Source of the DNA: Lacihabitans soyangensis
Lineage (GTDB): Bacteria > Bacteroidota > Bacteroidia > Cytophagales > Spirosomataceae
Direction: 5' to 3'
DNA length: 64,000 bases
NCBI RefSeq assembly: GCF_024343775.1
Contig: NZ_RJUF01000184.1
Location: 1 to 64,000 of the forward strand
Of this stretch, positions 1 through 8,258 are shown one piece after another; within the stretch, counting starts at the first letter, position 1, and each line of letters opens with the position of its first letter. A program made the position numbers and the translations under genes. The notes under the pieces were generated by a model. The model ran no database searches. It was not told the origin of the DNA and was given only the letters and a program-made list of their open reading frames with translations.

Positions 1-889
1 TGCGGTTGAGTGTGTGTGTAGCTACCACCAGTTTGTGCTGTTCGTCTACAGCAGCTTGTAGGTTATAACTCACTTCTACTACTTGTCCTTGTACCAATAA
101 GGCTCTGGCGTCTGTGTCAGTCGTACTTACCTGGGGTTCGTCTGTAGTCGAAAGCTGCTTTTCCAGTGTTTCATATTTGATTTTGGCTCCAGCAAGACGT
201 TCTATTTTGGCCTGAACATGTTTTACATCTAAACCAGTGTTTTGCTTATCATTTTCTTCTAACTGCTTTAAGTATTCCGTGGTCTTTTCTTCGATATAAG
301 CTAAATGGCGGTCTATTTTCTTTTGATTATAGTTGTTCTTCTTGGAATTACTTGCTCTTACTTTAGTACCATCAATGGCTACTGTACGCCCTCCAATTAG
401 CTCACATTCTTTTAAAAATAGTACAAAGAGTTTGAACGTGTTTTTTAGGGCCTTAGGATTGTCTTTTCGGAAGTCAGCTATGCTGTGGTAATTAGGCTGC
501 TGACCGCAAAGCAGCCAAAAAACCTCTACATTACGCACGCAGTCCCTCTCAAGCTTGCGGCTGCTGCGTAAACCGTTTAGGTAGCCGTATAAATAAAGCT
601 TTAAATATAATGAGTGCTCAAAAGTAGGTCGGCCTTCAGTTTTGAAAGTTTGAGAAATGAAGCCAAGTTTAGTCATCTCTAGTTTATCAACAAAGGCGTC
701 AATAAACCGAACAGGATTATCATTGTTGATTCGCTCCTCAAAACTAGAAAACTGGACTTGATTTCGGTCTGTTTTTGATTGAATTGGCAAGGCAGAAAGC
801 GTTTTTTGATGTATTAAAAATACAAAAACTCTGTATGTTTTCAAAACCTTTTATTTAGTTTTGTAAAGGCAGTTTTTTCACAGACTGCC
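1..889 (-). mobile_element. IS1182-type insertion sequence, one end only
   Basis: The element runs off the left edge of the window. It holds most of a transposase gene on the minus strand. Its outer end appears to be an inverted-repeat hairpin at 868-889 (GGCAGT ... ACTGCC), immediately before the next gene. The far end and any target duplication are outside the window, so the length and exact boundary are inferred. Confidence 0.7.
2..844 (-). CDS. IS1182 family transposase, C-terminus outside the window
   Basis: The minus-strand frame is open from about 844 to the window edge. It encodes the N-terminal half of an IS1182-type DDE transposase: a DUF772-like region (GRPTFEHSLYLKLYLYGYLN, then RNVEVFWLL) followed by the start of the catalytic domain (VAIDGTKVRASNSKKNN, with the first catalytic Asp in IDGTK). 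A charged helical insertion follows, then NLQAAVDEQHKLVVATHTLN, typical of the family. The first in-frame ATG is at 676 and would remove conserved N-terminal sequence. The TTG at 844 is the most upstream plausible start, just below an in-frame TAA. The start is uncertain; the family call is firm. Confidence 0.8.
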   Translation of the reverse strand, partial: MKTYRVFVFLIHQKTLSALPIQSKTDRNQVQFSSFEERINNDNPVRFIDAFVDKLEMTKLGFISQTFKTEGRPTFEHSLYLKLYLYGYLNGLRSSRKLERDCVRNVEVFWLLCGQQPNYHSIADFRKDNPKALKNTFKLFVLFLKECELIGGRTVAIDGTKVRASNSKKNNYNQKKIDRHLAYIEEKTTEYLKQLEENDKQNTGLDVKHVQAKIERLAGAKIKYETLEKQLSTTDEPQVSTTDTDARALLVQGQVVEVSYNLQAAVDEQHKLVVATHTLNR

Positions 890-904
890 GTTATGTGCCA
901 TTTT

Positions 905-1645
905 ATGAAACATTACACTCTGACAATTATACTAACCTTTTTGACATTTTTTGCTTTTGCTGATGAACAACGATTGACAACGGTTTTCAAATCTGAAAAT
1001 GGAAAATTTACTTTAAAATACAATAGAAAAAAATGGAATCTTATTGACGAAAACGGAAAAAAATTATACAGTTTTAAAGATGCTGGATTTACTAGTATGA
1101 CAATTTTAATATCAAATGATGGAAAAAAAATAACAGTAATTGACGACTTTATTGAGGGACATAAAATTAGCCAAAGAAAAGTTTTATATTTTTACAATTC
1201 AGGTAACCTAATATCTAATTATAGACTTGTTGACTTATTATCAGACACTTGCAGTGTGGTTAAGTCTGTTTGGCATACAATATGGACATTAAATGATTTT
1301 AAAATGACAAAAAGTGACTCTGTTTTCTCAATTGCGACATTTAACTTTTTTGAAATGGAATTTGACACACAAACTGGACAATTAATAAGAAAAACACGAC
1401 CTCAACAATTTGACGAAACAAACACATTAATCGTAATCGGGAAGTTTTACAAAAGCAAATCAGATAGCAGCAATTTGACCATTCAAAAGTATATTTATGG
1501 CCCAAAACAACCAAACCATAGCATAGCCTTTATTACTAATTCTTACGGACAAGGCACTTGGAAACAAGCCTTAATGATAAAAAATGGAATAGATATTACG
1601 CCACAAAGATTTAGAAATAAAATGTTAGGAATTGGTTGTGAATAA
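905..1645 (+). CDS. secreted protein of unknown function
   Basis: I do not recognise the family. The product is about 246 residues, beginning with a clear Sec signal peptide (MKHYTLTIILTFLTFFAFA, probably cut before DEQ). The mature part is rich in Lys, Asp, Phe and Thr, with beta-type repeats such as FKSENGKFTLKYN and LIDENGKKLYSF. I see no catalytic motif. An upstream ATG at 893 adds only MCHF, and its GTTATG lies three bases after the IS end, so the ATG at 905 gives a better signal peptide. Base composition is more A-rich than that of the downstream islands, which fits an accessory gene. Confidence 0.6.
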   Translation: MKHYTLTIILTFLTFFAFADEQRLTTVFKSENGKFTLKYNRKKWNLIDENGKKLYSFKDAGFTSMTILISNDGKKITVIDDFIEGHKISQRKVLYFYNSGNLISNYRLVDLLSDTCSVVKSVWHTIWTLNDFKMTKSDSVFSIATFNFFEMEFDTQTGQLIRKTRPQQFDETNTLIVIGKFYKSKSDSSNLTIQKYIYGPKQPNHSIAFITNSYGQGTWKQALMIKNGIDITPQRFRNKMLGIGCE

Positions 1646-2027
1646 AACAAAAACGATGGCTAACATAGTATTTGCTATATGGCTGGCGGAAGGAAGTAAT
1701 TGAGCTTCCCGCTCTTCGACATGTTCTGAAAGACATGTCGAAGCTAGATAAATTAGGATTTCCAATCTTAATGAAGATATTTTAAATTCAATATCATCCG
1801 TTGTACGAAGGATATTTCCTTCGTTTTGGTGGAATGCGTCCCGATAGTTATCGGAATTACCCGCATATACATCAAGCTTATGGCAAGTAAGACAGTTGGA
1901 AGTAATTGAACATATTGAACTTTATTATACATTTGTACTAAGGCTTAGCAGAAGGAATTCTATTTCCCCACCTGCCAAAAGGCTTGATCGATGTTCTGTC
2001 AACTTTGAACTACATATCTTGAATAAA
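1646..2027 (+). other. non-coding repeat-rich spacer
   Basis: This 380-base gap has no convincing gene. It contains a perfect 11-bp stem-loop (CTTCGACATGT at 1713-1723 with ACATGTCGAAG at 1733-1743) and a short palindrome CCGATAGTTATCGG near 1830, of the dispersed type common in Cytophagales intergenic DNA. GCTAACATAGTATTTGCTAT begins near 1662 and resembles sequences that end gene-cassette-like units in Bacteroidota. An open frame from 1896 continues into the next gene, but its first 44 codons read like this spacer, not protein. Confidence 0.5.
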
Positions 2028-2357
2028 ATGGGACATAAAAAAGTTTGTTTAGAATGTAGAGTAACACTCAACAGCACCTATGCCAGTGATTCAGAATCAA
2101 GTTATCTTTGTTCTGAATGCGGAAAGCCAATGACACTCTTACCACATAGATTTCGGCCACCCAAAAAGTCGGAACATAAAAAATGGGAGACCGTTAAGTT
2201 TTTAATTGACAATGGTTTTTACTTTCAACACATTTACGAAAATGCGTCGAAGTCAGTAAACGGTTTCACAAAGTCTGAAAACTTAGCCACTTACCCACAA
2301 AATATGAGAGATGCCAAAGACTTTGTTGAAAAATTCAAAAGCCAAGCAAAGCAATAA
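2028..2357 (+). CDS. small zinc-ribbon protein
   Basis: A 109-residue protein starting MGHKKVCLEC. Two CxxC knuckles (CLEC at residues 7-10, CSEC about 21 residues later) form a probable zinc ribbon over the first 40 residues. The rest is a charged helical tail (KFLIDNGFYFQHIYENA, DAKDFVEKFKSQAKQ). Similar short proteins are scattered through Bacteroidota as uncharacterised genes. I chose the ATG at 2028 because the in-frame extension to 1896 is spacer-like. The next gene starts two bases after the stop, so the pair is probably cotranscribed. Function unknown; metal binding is inferred. Confidence 0.6.
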   Translation: MGHKKVCLECRVTLNSTYASDSESSYLCSECGKPMTLLPHRFRPPKKSEHKKWETVKFLIDNGFYFQHIYENASKSVNGFTKSENLATYPQNMRDAKDFVEKFKSQAKQ

Positions 2358-2359
2358 TT

Positions 2360-2833
2360 ATGCAAGAAGAAGAGGGTGTTAAAATATTGTTTCGATTTCA
2401 TAGTGACATTTTTGATGAAGAAATGGTAGAAACTTTGTGGGCTACGACTATTGATAAAACCAATGGACTTTATAAAATTGACAATATACCTTTTTATGCA
2501 CCGCTGGTTGCCTCTGCAGACATCGTATTTGCAGAATTTGATGAAATGGAACAAATGCTCTGCTATAGAAGAACGGTAGAATATTCCGGCAACTCAACCA
2601 TACAGGTTGTGTTGATGGACAAATCAGGGGATATAAATTCTATTCGTAAAATGTTTGAAGAACTTGGTTGCATTTCGGAAAAAATGAACAAGATATATTT
2701 TTCTATGGAAATTCCGGCATTCGTTGACTACCAACCGATAAAGGAAAAACTTGACCAGTTGGAAGTTCATGAAATAATTGGATATGCAGAACCTTGTTTA
2801 TCCGAACAGCATAGGATAACAGAGATTGAATAA
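2360..2833 (+). CDS. DUF4265 domain-containing protein
   Basis: A 157-residue soluble protein. The layout is that of DUF4265: an opening strand (VKILFRFH), EMVETLWATTIDKTNGLYKI, the central NIPFYAPLVASADIVFAEFD, and a second half with STIQVVLMD and FEELGCISE. Proteins of this family occur singly or next to small immunity-like genes; no activity is established. It starts two bases after the zinc-ribbon gene, so the two are likely an operon. There is no signal peptide or membrane segment. The family call rests on the YAPLVASADIVFAEFDE block. Confidence 0.75.
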   Translation: MQEEEGVKILFRFHSDIFDEEMVETLWATTIDKTNGLYKIDNIPFYAPLVASADIVFAEFDEMEQMLCYRRTVEYSGNSTIQVVLMDKSGDINSIRKMFEELGCISEKMNKIYFSMEIPAFVDYQPIKEKLDQLEVHEIIGYAEPCLSEQHRITEIE

Positions 2834-3034
2834 AAACGATTAAGAATCAAAACCGGACCACTAGCAAAAGTTCATAAAAACAGAGTTCCTTTAGTAGAAA
2901 GTTGAGAATAGATAATATAAATTACATTTTATAAAAAATTAAACATTGACACTTCCTAAACTTTACCTTATTCAAACTCAAAAAAACTTATCTATTGAAA
3001 CAAAACCACTTACCAACAATATACAGTGTAAAAA

Positions 3035-3745
3035 ATGAGCTTATTTTCTTATCATATTGTTAGACTATCTTTCACAGAAGCACTCAGGGTTATGATATTT
3101 CCCATTAATTCTAAAAAAATAAAAGGATTAATACATGCCGAAACAATGTCTGCAATGATTTTGGGCTCACCTCTTTTCTCAATATCTAGAATTTATAGCC
3201 GAGAAATTGTTGTTTTTGCTCAATGGAAAAATGAAGAATTCTTGAATGATTTTTTGAAGTCCAATACAATCGGAAAACTTATCTCAAAAGGATGGCATAT
3301 AAGATTGGAGTATTTAAGACAATGGGGCAACATTTCAGGATTCCAAATACCTAATTTAAATGTAGAATTTGAAAACCAAAAACCAGTTGTGGCAGTAACT
3401 ATCGCTCGAATGAAGTACTCTCAAATACCACGTTTCCTTCGTTGGGGAAGACCGGTAGAAAAACAAGTTCGAGACAACGATGCAACCACTCTATCTCTGG
3501 CATCGATTCGGTATCCAAACACTATTTCTACCTTCTCTATATGGAAAACACAAAGAGAAATGACAGATATGGTTCATGGTCATAGCAAAATGCCTCAACC
3601 AAAGAGACACAGCAATGCCATGAAAGAACGTGATAGAAAAGATTTCCACTTCGAATTTACAACTTTGCGATTTAAACCATTGATGGAATTCGGGGAATGG
3701 AATAATAATCACTCCTATATTCCAAATAAACCAGATGCTCAATGA
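3035..3745 (+). CDS. CrtA-like (spheroidene monooxygenase-like) protein
   Basis: A 236-residue protein with the two-part layout of the CrtA-like family. The first half carries FAQWKNEEFLNDFL and GWHIRLEYLRQWGNISGF; the second has VAVTIARMKYSQIPRFLRWG, TISTFSIWKTQREMTDMVHG and a C-terminal RKDFHFEFTTLRFKPL. CrtA itself is a heme-containing carotenoid ketolase, but most relatives in non-phototrophs lack known substrates and no carotenoid genes are nearby. The stop overlaps the next start by four bases (ATGA), so the two are translationally coupled. The family is moderately sure; the function is open. Confidence 0.6.
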   Translation: MSLFSYHIVRLSFTEALRVMIFPINSKKIKGLIHAETMSAMILGSPLFSISRIYSREIVVFAQWKNEEFLNDFLKSNTIGKLISKGWHIRLEYLRQWGNISGFQIPNLNVEFENQKPVVAVTIARMKYSQIPRFLRWGRPVEKQVRDNDATTLSLASIRYPNTISTFSIWKTQREMTDMVHGHSKMPQPKRHSNAMKERDRKDFHFEFTTLRFKPLMEFGEWNNNHSYIPNKPDAQ

Positions 3746-4620
3746 ATTTAGCGTACTCAAGGCAAAACTTTCAGGATTGGTTTACACAACAATGGGTAAT
3801 ACTTTGGGGAAGAAAGATTGACTTTGAAGAATATAAGTGGCTCACAGGTCCTTTTGGAGAAATAAATGGAATAGGTGAAGACTTTATTTACCAATTGGCA
3901 TCAAAAGAAAATTTAAAAGTTGTAAGAAATACAACCTCAAAAGGGTTATTAGAGTCAATCGCAGATCTTAAATTTACAGAGACGGAAATTGAAAGACTTT
4001 CTCAGAATGTAATTCATTTCTACGAAAAAACAGCAGATTATAATTTAGATTTACAGGTAAAATGGAATCCGCTCTTTAAGATATTTGGTTATCTTGTTAA
4101 CAGATTATTCAGTCGAAGAATCAATCAATTGAATATTCCAACTGAAAATATTCAGGAATCAGAAAAGCTTTTAAGTGAAATAATTGAATTGATTTCTGAG
4201 AACAATGAATTAAAGTATACCATTTGGCTCCGTAAATTCAAATCAACAGGAAAAGTTATCTACTCCGGTATTTATACTACCTGCACAATTCCTTCAAAAA
4301 CGACTTGTATAAAAGCTATTTTCCCCTTACCGAAAGGAAATGCAACGGTAATATTGAAACCGTCTATTGGAAGCAGGCATGAACTAATTTTGGATTCTTC
4401 AGGGAAAAAGTTTGGTGACGCTGGATTCTATTTTCTTCTCAAAGATTCAAAAGGTATTTTTTGGAGCCAATATGTCAAACCATTTACGGACCAACTTGTA
4501 GTCGGAGATGAAAACGAAAATCTGAAAGCAAAACAAACCCTAAAGCTATGGAATGTTAAGGTTGCGGAATTTGAGTATGTCATCACCAAATCAACCAATG
4601 ACACCCACAATAATGTTTAA
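3742..4620 (+). CDS. uncharacterised protein coupled to the CrtA-like gene
   Basis: A 292-residue soluble protein I cannot place. Residues 1-60 (FQDWFTQQWVILWGRKIDF, WLTGPFGEINGIGEDFIYQL) look like a small alpha domain. The middle is helical (IADLKFTETEIERLSQNVI), and the C-terminal 110 residues are beta-rich (TVILKPSIGSRHELILDSSG, GDAGFYFLLKDSKGIFWSQY, ending LKLWNVKVAEFEYVITK). No transmembrane or export signal. It overlaps the preceding gene by four bases and so belongs to the same transcript. A steroid or lipid-binding role is possible from the beta-rich end, but this is speculation. Confidence 0.55.
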   Translation: MNLAYSRQNFQDWFTQQWVILWGRKIDFEEYKWLTGPFGEINGIGEDFIYQLASKENLKVVRNTTSKGLLESIADLKFTETEIERLSQNVIHFYEKTADYNLDLQVKWNPLFKIFGYLVNRLFSRRINQLNIPTENIQESEKLLSEIIELISENNELKYTIWLRKFKSTGKVIYSGIYTTCTIPSKTTCIKAIFPLPKGNATVILKPSIGSRHELILDSSGKKFGDAGFYFLLKDSKGIFWSQYVKPFTDQLVVGDENENLKAKQTLKLWNVKVAEFEYVITKSTNDTHNNV

Positions 4621-4744
4621 TATGGAAGACCGAATCTTTAGGACTTAATAAATTTTTGTTTCTGGCTTTTTAAAATTAATCTTTTAAGTCAAATTCGTTA
4701 ATTAAAATCCAACCTTACCTAATATGATAAAATATTTTCCAGAA

Positions 4745-4793
4745 TAAATTTGCGAAACCAAATAGTTGCACATATATTCGCAACCGATTAGTT
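4745..4793 (+). promoter_or_regulatory. -7 element and tandem operator-like repeat
   Basis: TAAATTTG at 4745-4752 matches the Bacteroidota -7 consensus TAnnTTTG. Directly downstream, AACCAAATAGTT (4756-4767) and AACCGATTAGTT (4782-4793) are two near-identical 12-mers 26 bp apart, flanked by GC in mirrored positions. Their place over the expected start of transcription suits a repressor. SRPBCC/AHSA1 genes are often paired with an ArsR-type repressor; none is visible beside this one. Confidence 0.45.
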
Positions 4794-4811
4794 TCATTAA
4801 AATATTTAATC

Positions 4812-5306
4812 ATGAGCAATTTATTATTTGGCTTTACGGTGGACAAAACTACCAAGTCGGTTTTGGTCGAGAAAGAATTTGATGCCGGGCTTTCACTGGT
4901 TTGGGATGCGTTTACAAAGAAAAAAATCCTCGACCAATGGTGGGCACCCAAGCCTTTCGAATCCAGAACAATGGTGATGGACTTCAGAGTTGGCGGCCGT
5001 AGGTTTTATGCCATGGTGAGTGCAGAAGGACAGGAATTAAATTATTCCGTTCAATCTTATACATCTATTTCACCAAAAACTAATTTCAAATTTGAAAGCG
5101 TGTTTGCCGATAAAGACGAAAATCCTTTTCCTCCGGGTTCGTCTTGGGATTTAACTTTTAGTGAAGAAAATGGAATAACAAAAGTGAGTATTTCTATTTA
5201 TAACGAATCGCTTGAAAGAATGGAAAAGATGATAGAAATGGGCTTCAAAGAAGGTTTTACAGCTACATTGAATGCACTAGAAGCCATTTTACCAAGCTTG
5301 AAGTAA
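4812..5306 (+). CDS. SRPBCC (AHSA1-like) domain protein
   Basis: A 164-residue single-domain helix-grip protein of the AHSA1/START-like superfamily. Diagnostic blocks are [41 protein letters not shown], then the strand pair ending [19 protein letters not shown] and a C-terminal helix [20 protein letters not shown]. Such proteins bind hydrophobic ligands in a central cavity; the ligand here is unknown. The gene stands alone with its own -7 element and operator-like repeat. The N-terminal [17 protein letters not shown] leads straight into the fold, so the ATG at 4812 is well supported. Confidence 0.85.
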   Translation: MSNLLFGFTVDKTTKSVLVEKEFDAGLSLVWDAFTKKKILDQWWAPKPFESRTMVMDFRVGGRRFYAMVSAEGQELNYSVQSYTSISPKTNFKFESVFADKDENPFPPGSSWDLTFSEENGITKVSISIYNESLERMEKMIEMGFKEGFTATLNALEAILPSLK

Positions 5307-5818
5307 ATAATGTGGTTCTGAATTGATTCGAAATTACTGTAATCCGTCCAAATTTACTATTACCATTAAATCGTGCTTAATTGTACAATTGAAACCCATT
5401 TTTTAAGTTTTTGAAAACGCTCCTAATTCTCTTTGTGTCGCCTGCCGGCTGGGCCTTCATTTTTTTTCAAAAAAAAACGAAGCAAAAAAAACTGCACCCA
5501 GCAAACTCACACACTCAAAATTCTCCAAAACATTTGTTTCAAATTTGAAATTTACTGTGGGAGAATTTTGATTGTGTTCAAACAGTGCTGGCTGATATAA
5601 CGAACCATAAGTATTTATTTATCTCGGATTCGTGTAATTTCAAATTTGTAATAAATAGTTTTTATTGCTTCAGAATTGAAAATTAACCTTTTTTTTATAT
5701 TTTTGAATTGGCTGATTCCCTTGAAAATCTATTGCTGTCCCTCTGGCTTTTGAATGCTTAGTATAGAAAAGATAGTTTTACTAAGAAATCCGTTTATCGT
5801 TTACATATAAAACAAAAC
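5307..5818 (+). other. long AT-rich intergenic region with hairpin repeat
   Basis: About 510 bases without a gene. A degenerate hairpin repeat lies around 5440-5515 (CCTGCCGGCTGGGCC, a T8-C-A9 core, then CTGCACCCAGC), related to the perfect hairpin at 31491-31528. The remainder is AT-rich, with several homopolymer runs. I see no small ORF with a ribosome binding site, and no clear promoter other than loose AT-rich matches shortly before the next gene. Confidence 0.4.
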
Positions 5819-6283
5819 ATGAAGATCGTTGACCTAAACAGCAAATATGTTGGACAATGGAAAGGCACTTATCGCTTAATATTAAGCTGGTTACCTAATC
5901 CTGACTTCATCTCGGAGTCCCACATGGAAATCAAGGCCGTGGCCAATGGCAAATTTCTTACCATGACTTATGATTGGCAACACGATGGCTTAGATCAGCA
6001 CGGTATGATATTAATTGGCAACAACAATAAGCAATTTGAAGTAACTGCATCTTGGGTAGACTCTTGGGGTATGAGTGGTAAAATTATGAACTGTTTCGGA
6101 ACGGTGGACGATGAGGGCGACATTTCGGTGACAGGCTCTTACGAAGTAAATAATAGCCCAGATTGGGGTTGGAGAATAGAAATTCCTTGTCCAACCGATA
6201 ATGCTTTACAAATCAAGATGTATAATGTATCGCCTGAAGGTCAGGACTTCTTTGCGGGTGATGCCAATTATAGTAAAGTTTGA
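5819..6283 (+). CDS. DUF1579 domain-containing protein
   Basis: A 154-residue beta-rich cytosolic protein. The opening VGQWKGTYRLILSW, the strand FLTMTYDWQHDGLDQHGMIL and the late GDISVTGSYEVNN match the DUF1579/heme-binding-barrel-like fold, in which a small barrel binds an unknown hydrophobic ligand. No export signal is seen. It is monocistronic, with a 120-base gap to the next VOC gene. The last third (GWRIEIPCPTDNALQIKMYN) continues the barrel, so the gene looks complete. Family assignment is from pattern recognition; molecular role unknown. Confidence 0.65.
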   Translation: MKIVDLNSKYVGQWKGTYRLILSWLPNPDFISESHMEIKAVANGKFLTMTYDWQHDGLDQHGMILIGNNNKQFEVTASWVDSWGMSGKIMNCFGTVDDEGDISVTGSYEVNNSPDWGWRIEIPCPTDNALQIKMYNVSPEGQDFFAGDANYSKV

Positions 6284-6405
6284 GAAATGAAGGTTCTATG
6301 AAAATATACTCGCTTTCAAGCGGTGTAATGTTTGTGTTTTGTTGATTCTGGCTTTTATTCTTGATATTTGTTTCTTTTGAAATCGCAATAAATTTACAAT
6401 AAAAA

Positions 6406-6789
6406 ATGAGCAATAAACTGACACATTTTGCCATTCATATTGATGACCTCGAACGGGCAAAGTCTTTCTATGAGGGTGTATTTGATTGGGGATTTAACTC
6501 CTACGGACAAGCTGACTTTTTACAAATCAAGGCCGACAAGTCTAACAATGGGGAACTTATTGGAGCATTACAGTCCAGAAAGTATTCACCAATACCAGAA
6601 AAAGTCATTGGTTTGGAATGTTCTATCGGGGTTGAAAACATTGATGAAATCATCGCAAAAGTTGAAAAGAATGCTGGGACAGTCGTGATGCCCAAAACGA
6701 CTATACCCTTCGTAGGTTATATCGCTAAGTTTTTAGACACCGAAGGTAATTTAATTTGTGGGATACAATATGATCAAACTGCCAGATGA
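6406..6789 (+). CDS. VOC family (glyoxalase-like) protein
   Basis: A 127-residue vicinal-oxygen-chelate protein made of two beta-alpha-beta-beta-beta modules. FAIHIDDLERAKSFYEGVFDW is the classic first helix and strand; IGVENIDEIIAKVEKNAGTV and the terminal AKFLDTEGNLICGIQYD make the second. The potential metal ligands are His11 or its neighbours and a residue near the C-terminus, but the final Glu ligand of catalytic members is replaced by the GIQYD end, so activity is uncertain. It overlaps the DUF1801 gene by four bases (ATGA), which implies a two-gene operon. A GATATTTG -7-like element lies about 45 bases upstream. Confidence 0.8.
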   Translation: MSNKLTHFAIHIDDLERAKSFYEGVFDWGFNSYGQADFLQIKADKSNNGELIGALQSRKYSPIPEKVIGLECSIGVENIDEIIAKVEKNAGTVVMPKTTIPFVGYIAKFLDTEGNLICGIQYDQTAR

Positions 6790-7232
6790 AAACATTACGA
6801 CCACTCCAACCAGACTTTGAATTCCTGTTAGATTTTAAAGATAGAGAATTAATTGATTTGTTTAAAGATTTGCGAGAATTCATACTCGAACTGTATCCCG
6901 ACTGTAACGAATTGCTGTATCATACCCACGCCTTAACGGCAGTTTTTTCCATCTCCGACAAGCTATCAGATGCGTTTTGTATGTTGCCGATCTATACCAA
7001 TCATCTTAACCTTGGCTTCAACAAAGGCACCTTGCTGAAAGACCCCCATAAATTGTTAACGGGAACCGGTAACTTAATTAGGCACATCGATATAGAGAAA
7101 AAAAGCGACTACAGAAACCCCGAGGTGAAAGCTTTAATAGAGGAGGCTATTAATTTTGCCATTAAGGACATGGACAAACCGACGAAGTCGATTGGAAAGA
7201 CCTTTCGAAAATCAAGAAATAGTAAAGCCTAA
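6786..7232 (+). CDS. DUF1801 domain-containing protein
   Basis: A 148-residue YdhG-like DUF1801 protein. The blocks LRPLQPDFEFLLDFKDRELI, ELYPDCNELLYHTHALTAVF and NHLNLGFNKGTLLKDPHKLL are the usual landmarks (a pre-helix, a YxxHxxxxVF strand, and the G.L.D loop). The C-terminal NFAIKDMDKPTKS ends in a basic tail. It shares an ATGA overlap with the VOC gene before it. Structures of the family show a small ligand-binding alpha/beta fold; no reaction is known. Confidence 0.75.
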   Translation: MKTLRPLQPDFEFLLDFKDRELIDLFKDLREFILELYPDCNELLYHTHALTAVFSISDKLSDAFCMLPIYTNHLNLGFNKGTLLKDPHKLLTGTGNLIRHIDIEKKSDYRNPEVKALIEEAINFAIKDMDKPTKSIGKTFRKSRNSKA

Positions 7233-7320
7233 ACTTATATCAAAATGGGAAAAAGCCACAATACCATCAAGCCCAGTTAACTATAGAAACAGCCTTTTCA
7301 ACTCAGATAAAAATAAAGCT

Positions 7321-7683
7321 ATGACCTACGAAAAACTAGTCCCAAATGTGTACTATACTGACATCAATGATGGTTTAAAATTCTTTGTGGAATGTCTCGG
7401 TTTTTCTATAGGTCACAACGAAATAAAGTCTAAAGAACCATTTTGTGTACTTGAAAAAGATGGCTTACAAATGTATCTTTTTGAACATTCCCACCTTGCC
7501 GCAGAACATAATCCTGAGTTCAGGATAGTGACCAAAAACATTGAAGATATTTATGAGAAGATTTCCAAGTCTCACCCTGAATTTCTTCACCCTAACCTCA
7601 GTAAGGTTACAGTTCGGCCATGGACTGCCAAGGAATTCGCTTTACGAGATCATCAGGTTTGCATAATTTTTCAACAGTGGTAA
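7321..7683 (+). CDS. VOC family (bleomycin-resistance-like) protein
   Basis: A 120-residue VOC protein starting MTYEKLVPNVYYTDINDGLK, the expected first strand. FFVECLGFSIG and FCVLEKDGLQMYLFEH complete module one. The second module (RIVTKNIEDIYEKISKSHPE, then EFALRDHQVCIIFQQW) ends with the domain's last strand. The open frame extends to 7156, but those 55 codons overlap the DUF1801 gene and do not look like VOC sequence, so the ATG at 7321 is preferred. Its resemblance to bleomycin-binding proteins suggests ligand sequestration rather than catalysis. Confidence 0.75.
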   Translation: MTYEKLVPNVYYTDINDGLKFFVECLGFSIGHNEIKSKEPFCVLEKDGLQMYLFEHSHLAAEHNPEFRIVTKNIEDIYEKISKSHPEFLHPNLSKVTVRPWTAKEFALRDHQVCIIFQQW

Positions 7684-7720
7684 AACAATATTTGATCTTA
7701 TAAAAGGCGAAACTTTTGCA

Positions 7721-8161
7721 ATGGAACTGAGAATAATTGAACGTGATACAGACAAAACTGAGGGCCTTTATTCGTCTGAGGACTGCCAGATGCTCTTGCA
7801 ATCGTATGAGGACTACTATCAAACCATTGGTTTTCATAAGCCATGGGTCGGATATTTTGTTGTCAGCCAAAACCAAATAGTGGGGTCTTGTGGCTTTACG
7901 GGAGAACCACAGGACGGAAAAGTCGAAATAGCCTACTGGACATTCAAAGCATTTGAAGGCCAAGGAATCGCGTCATTTTCTTGTAAAGAACTCGTTTCCA
8001 TTGCTCAGAGGACAGATTCAAACTTAATCATTACAGCCAAAACAGCTCCAGAATTTAATGCTTCCACAAAAATTCTGCAGAAAAATGGATTTCAGTATAC
8101 CAGAATAGTCCAAGACCATGAAATTGGCGATGCGTGGTTGTGGACCTTAGCTAGAGAATAA
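7721..8161 (+). CDS. GNAT family N-acetyltransferase
   Basis: A 146-residue acetyltransferase of the GNAT superfamily, RimJ/RimL-like. Motif A, the acetyl-CoA pyrophosphate loop, is at VEIAYWTFKAFEGQGIASFS (Q-G-x-G/A pattern around residue 85). The following helix and the strand NLIITAKTAPEFNASTKILQ form motif B, and KNGFQYTRIVQDHE is the C-terminal dimer strand. The acceptor substrate cannot be told from sequence. The gene follows the VOC gene by 37 bases on the same strand and could be cotranscribed. Confidence 0.85.
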   Translation: MELRIIERDTDKTEGLYSSEDCQMLLQSYEDYYQTIGFHKPWVGYFVVSQNQIVGSCGFTGEPQDGKVEIAYWTFKAFEGQGIASFSCKELVSIAQRTDSNLIITAKTAPEFNASTKILQKNGFQYTRIVQDHEIGDAWLWTLARE

Positions 8162-8258
8162 ATTTTCACTTACTGGTTGTTAAAAAAAAGATGGACCATT
8201 TAAAAATGAATTAAAAGGGTGATTAAAGCCAAATAAAAGAGACAAAAAACATATTAAA

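Noticed and set aside
1896-2027. Long N-terminal extension of the zinc-ribbon protein
   Set aside because: The 44 extra codons read like the repeat-rich spacer, and the ATG at 2028 begins directly before the first Cys pair.
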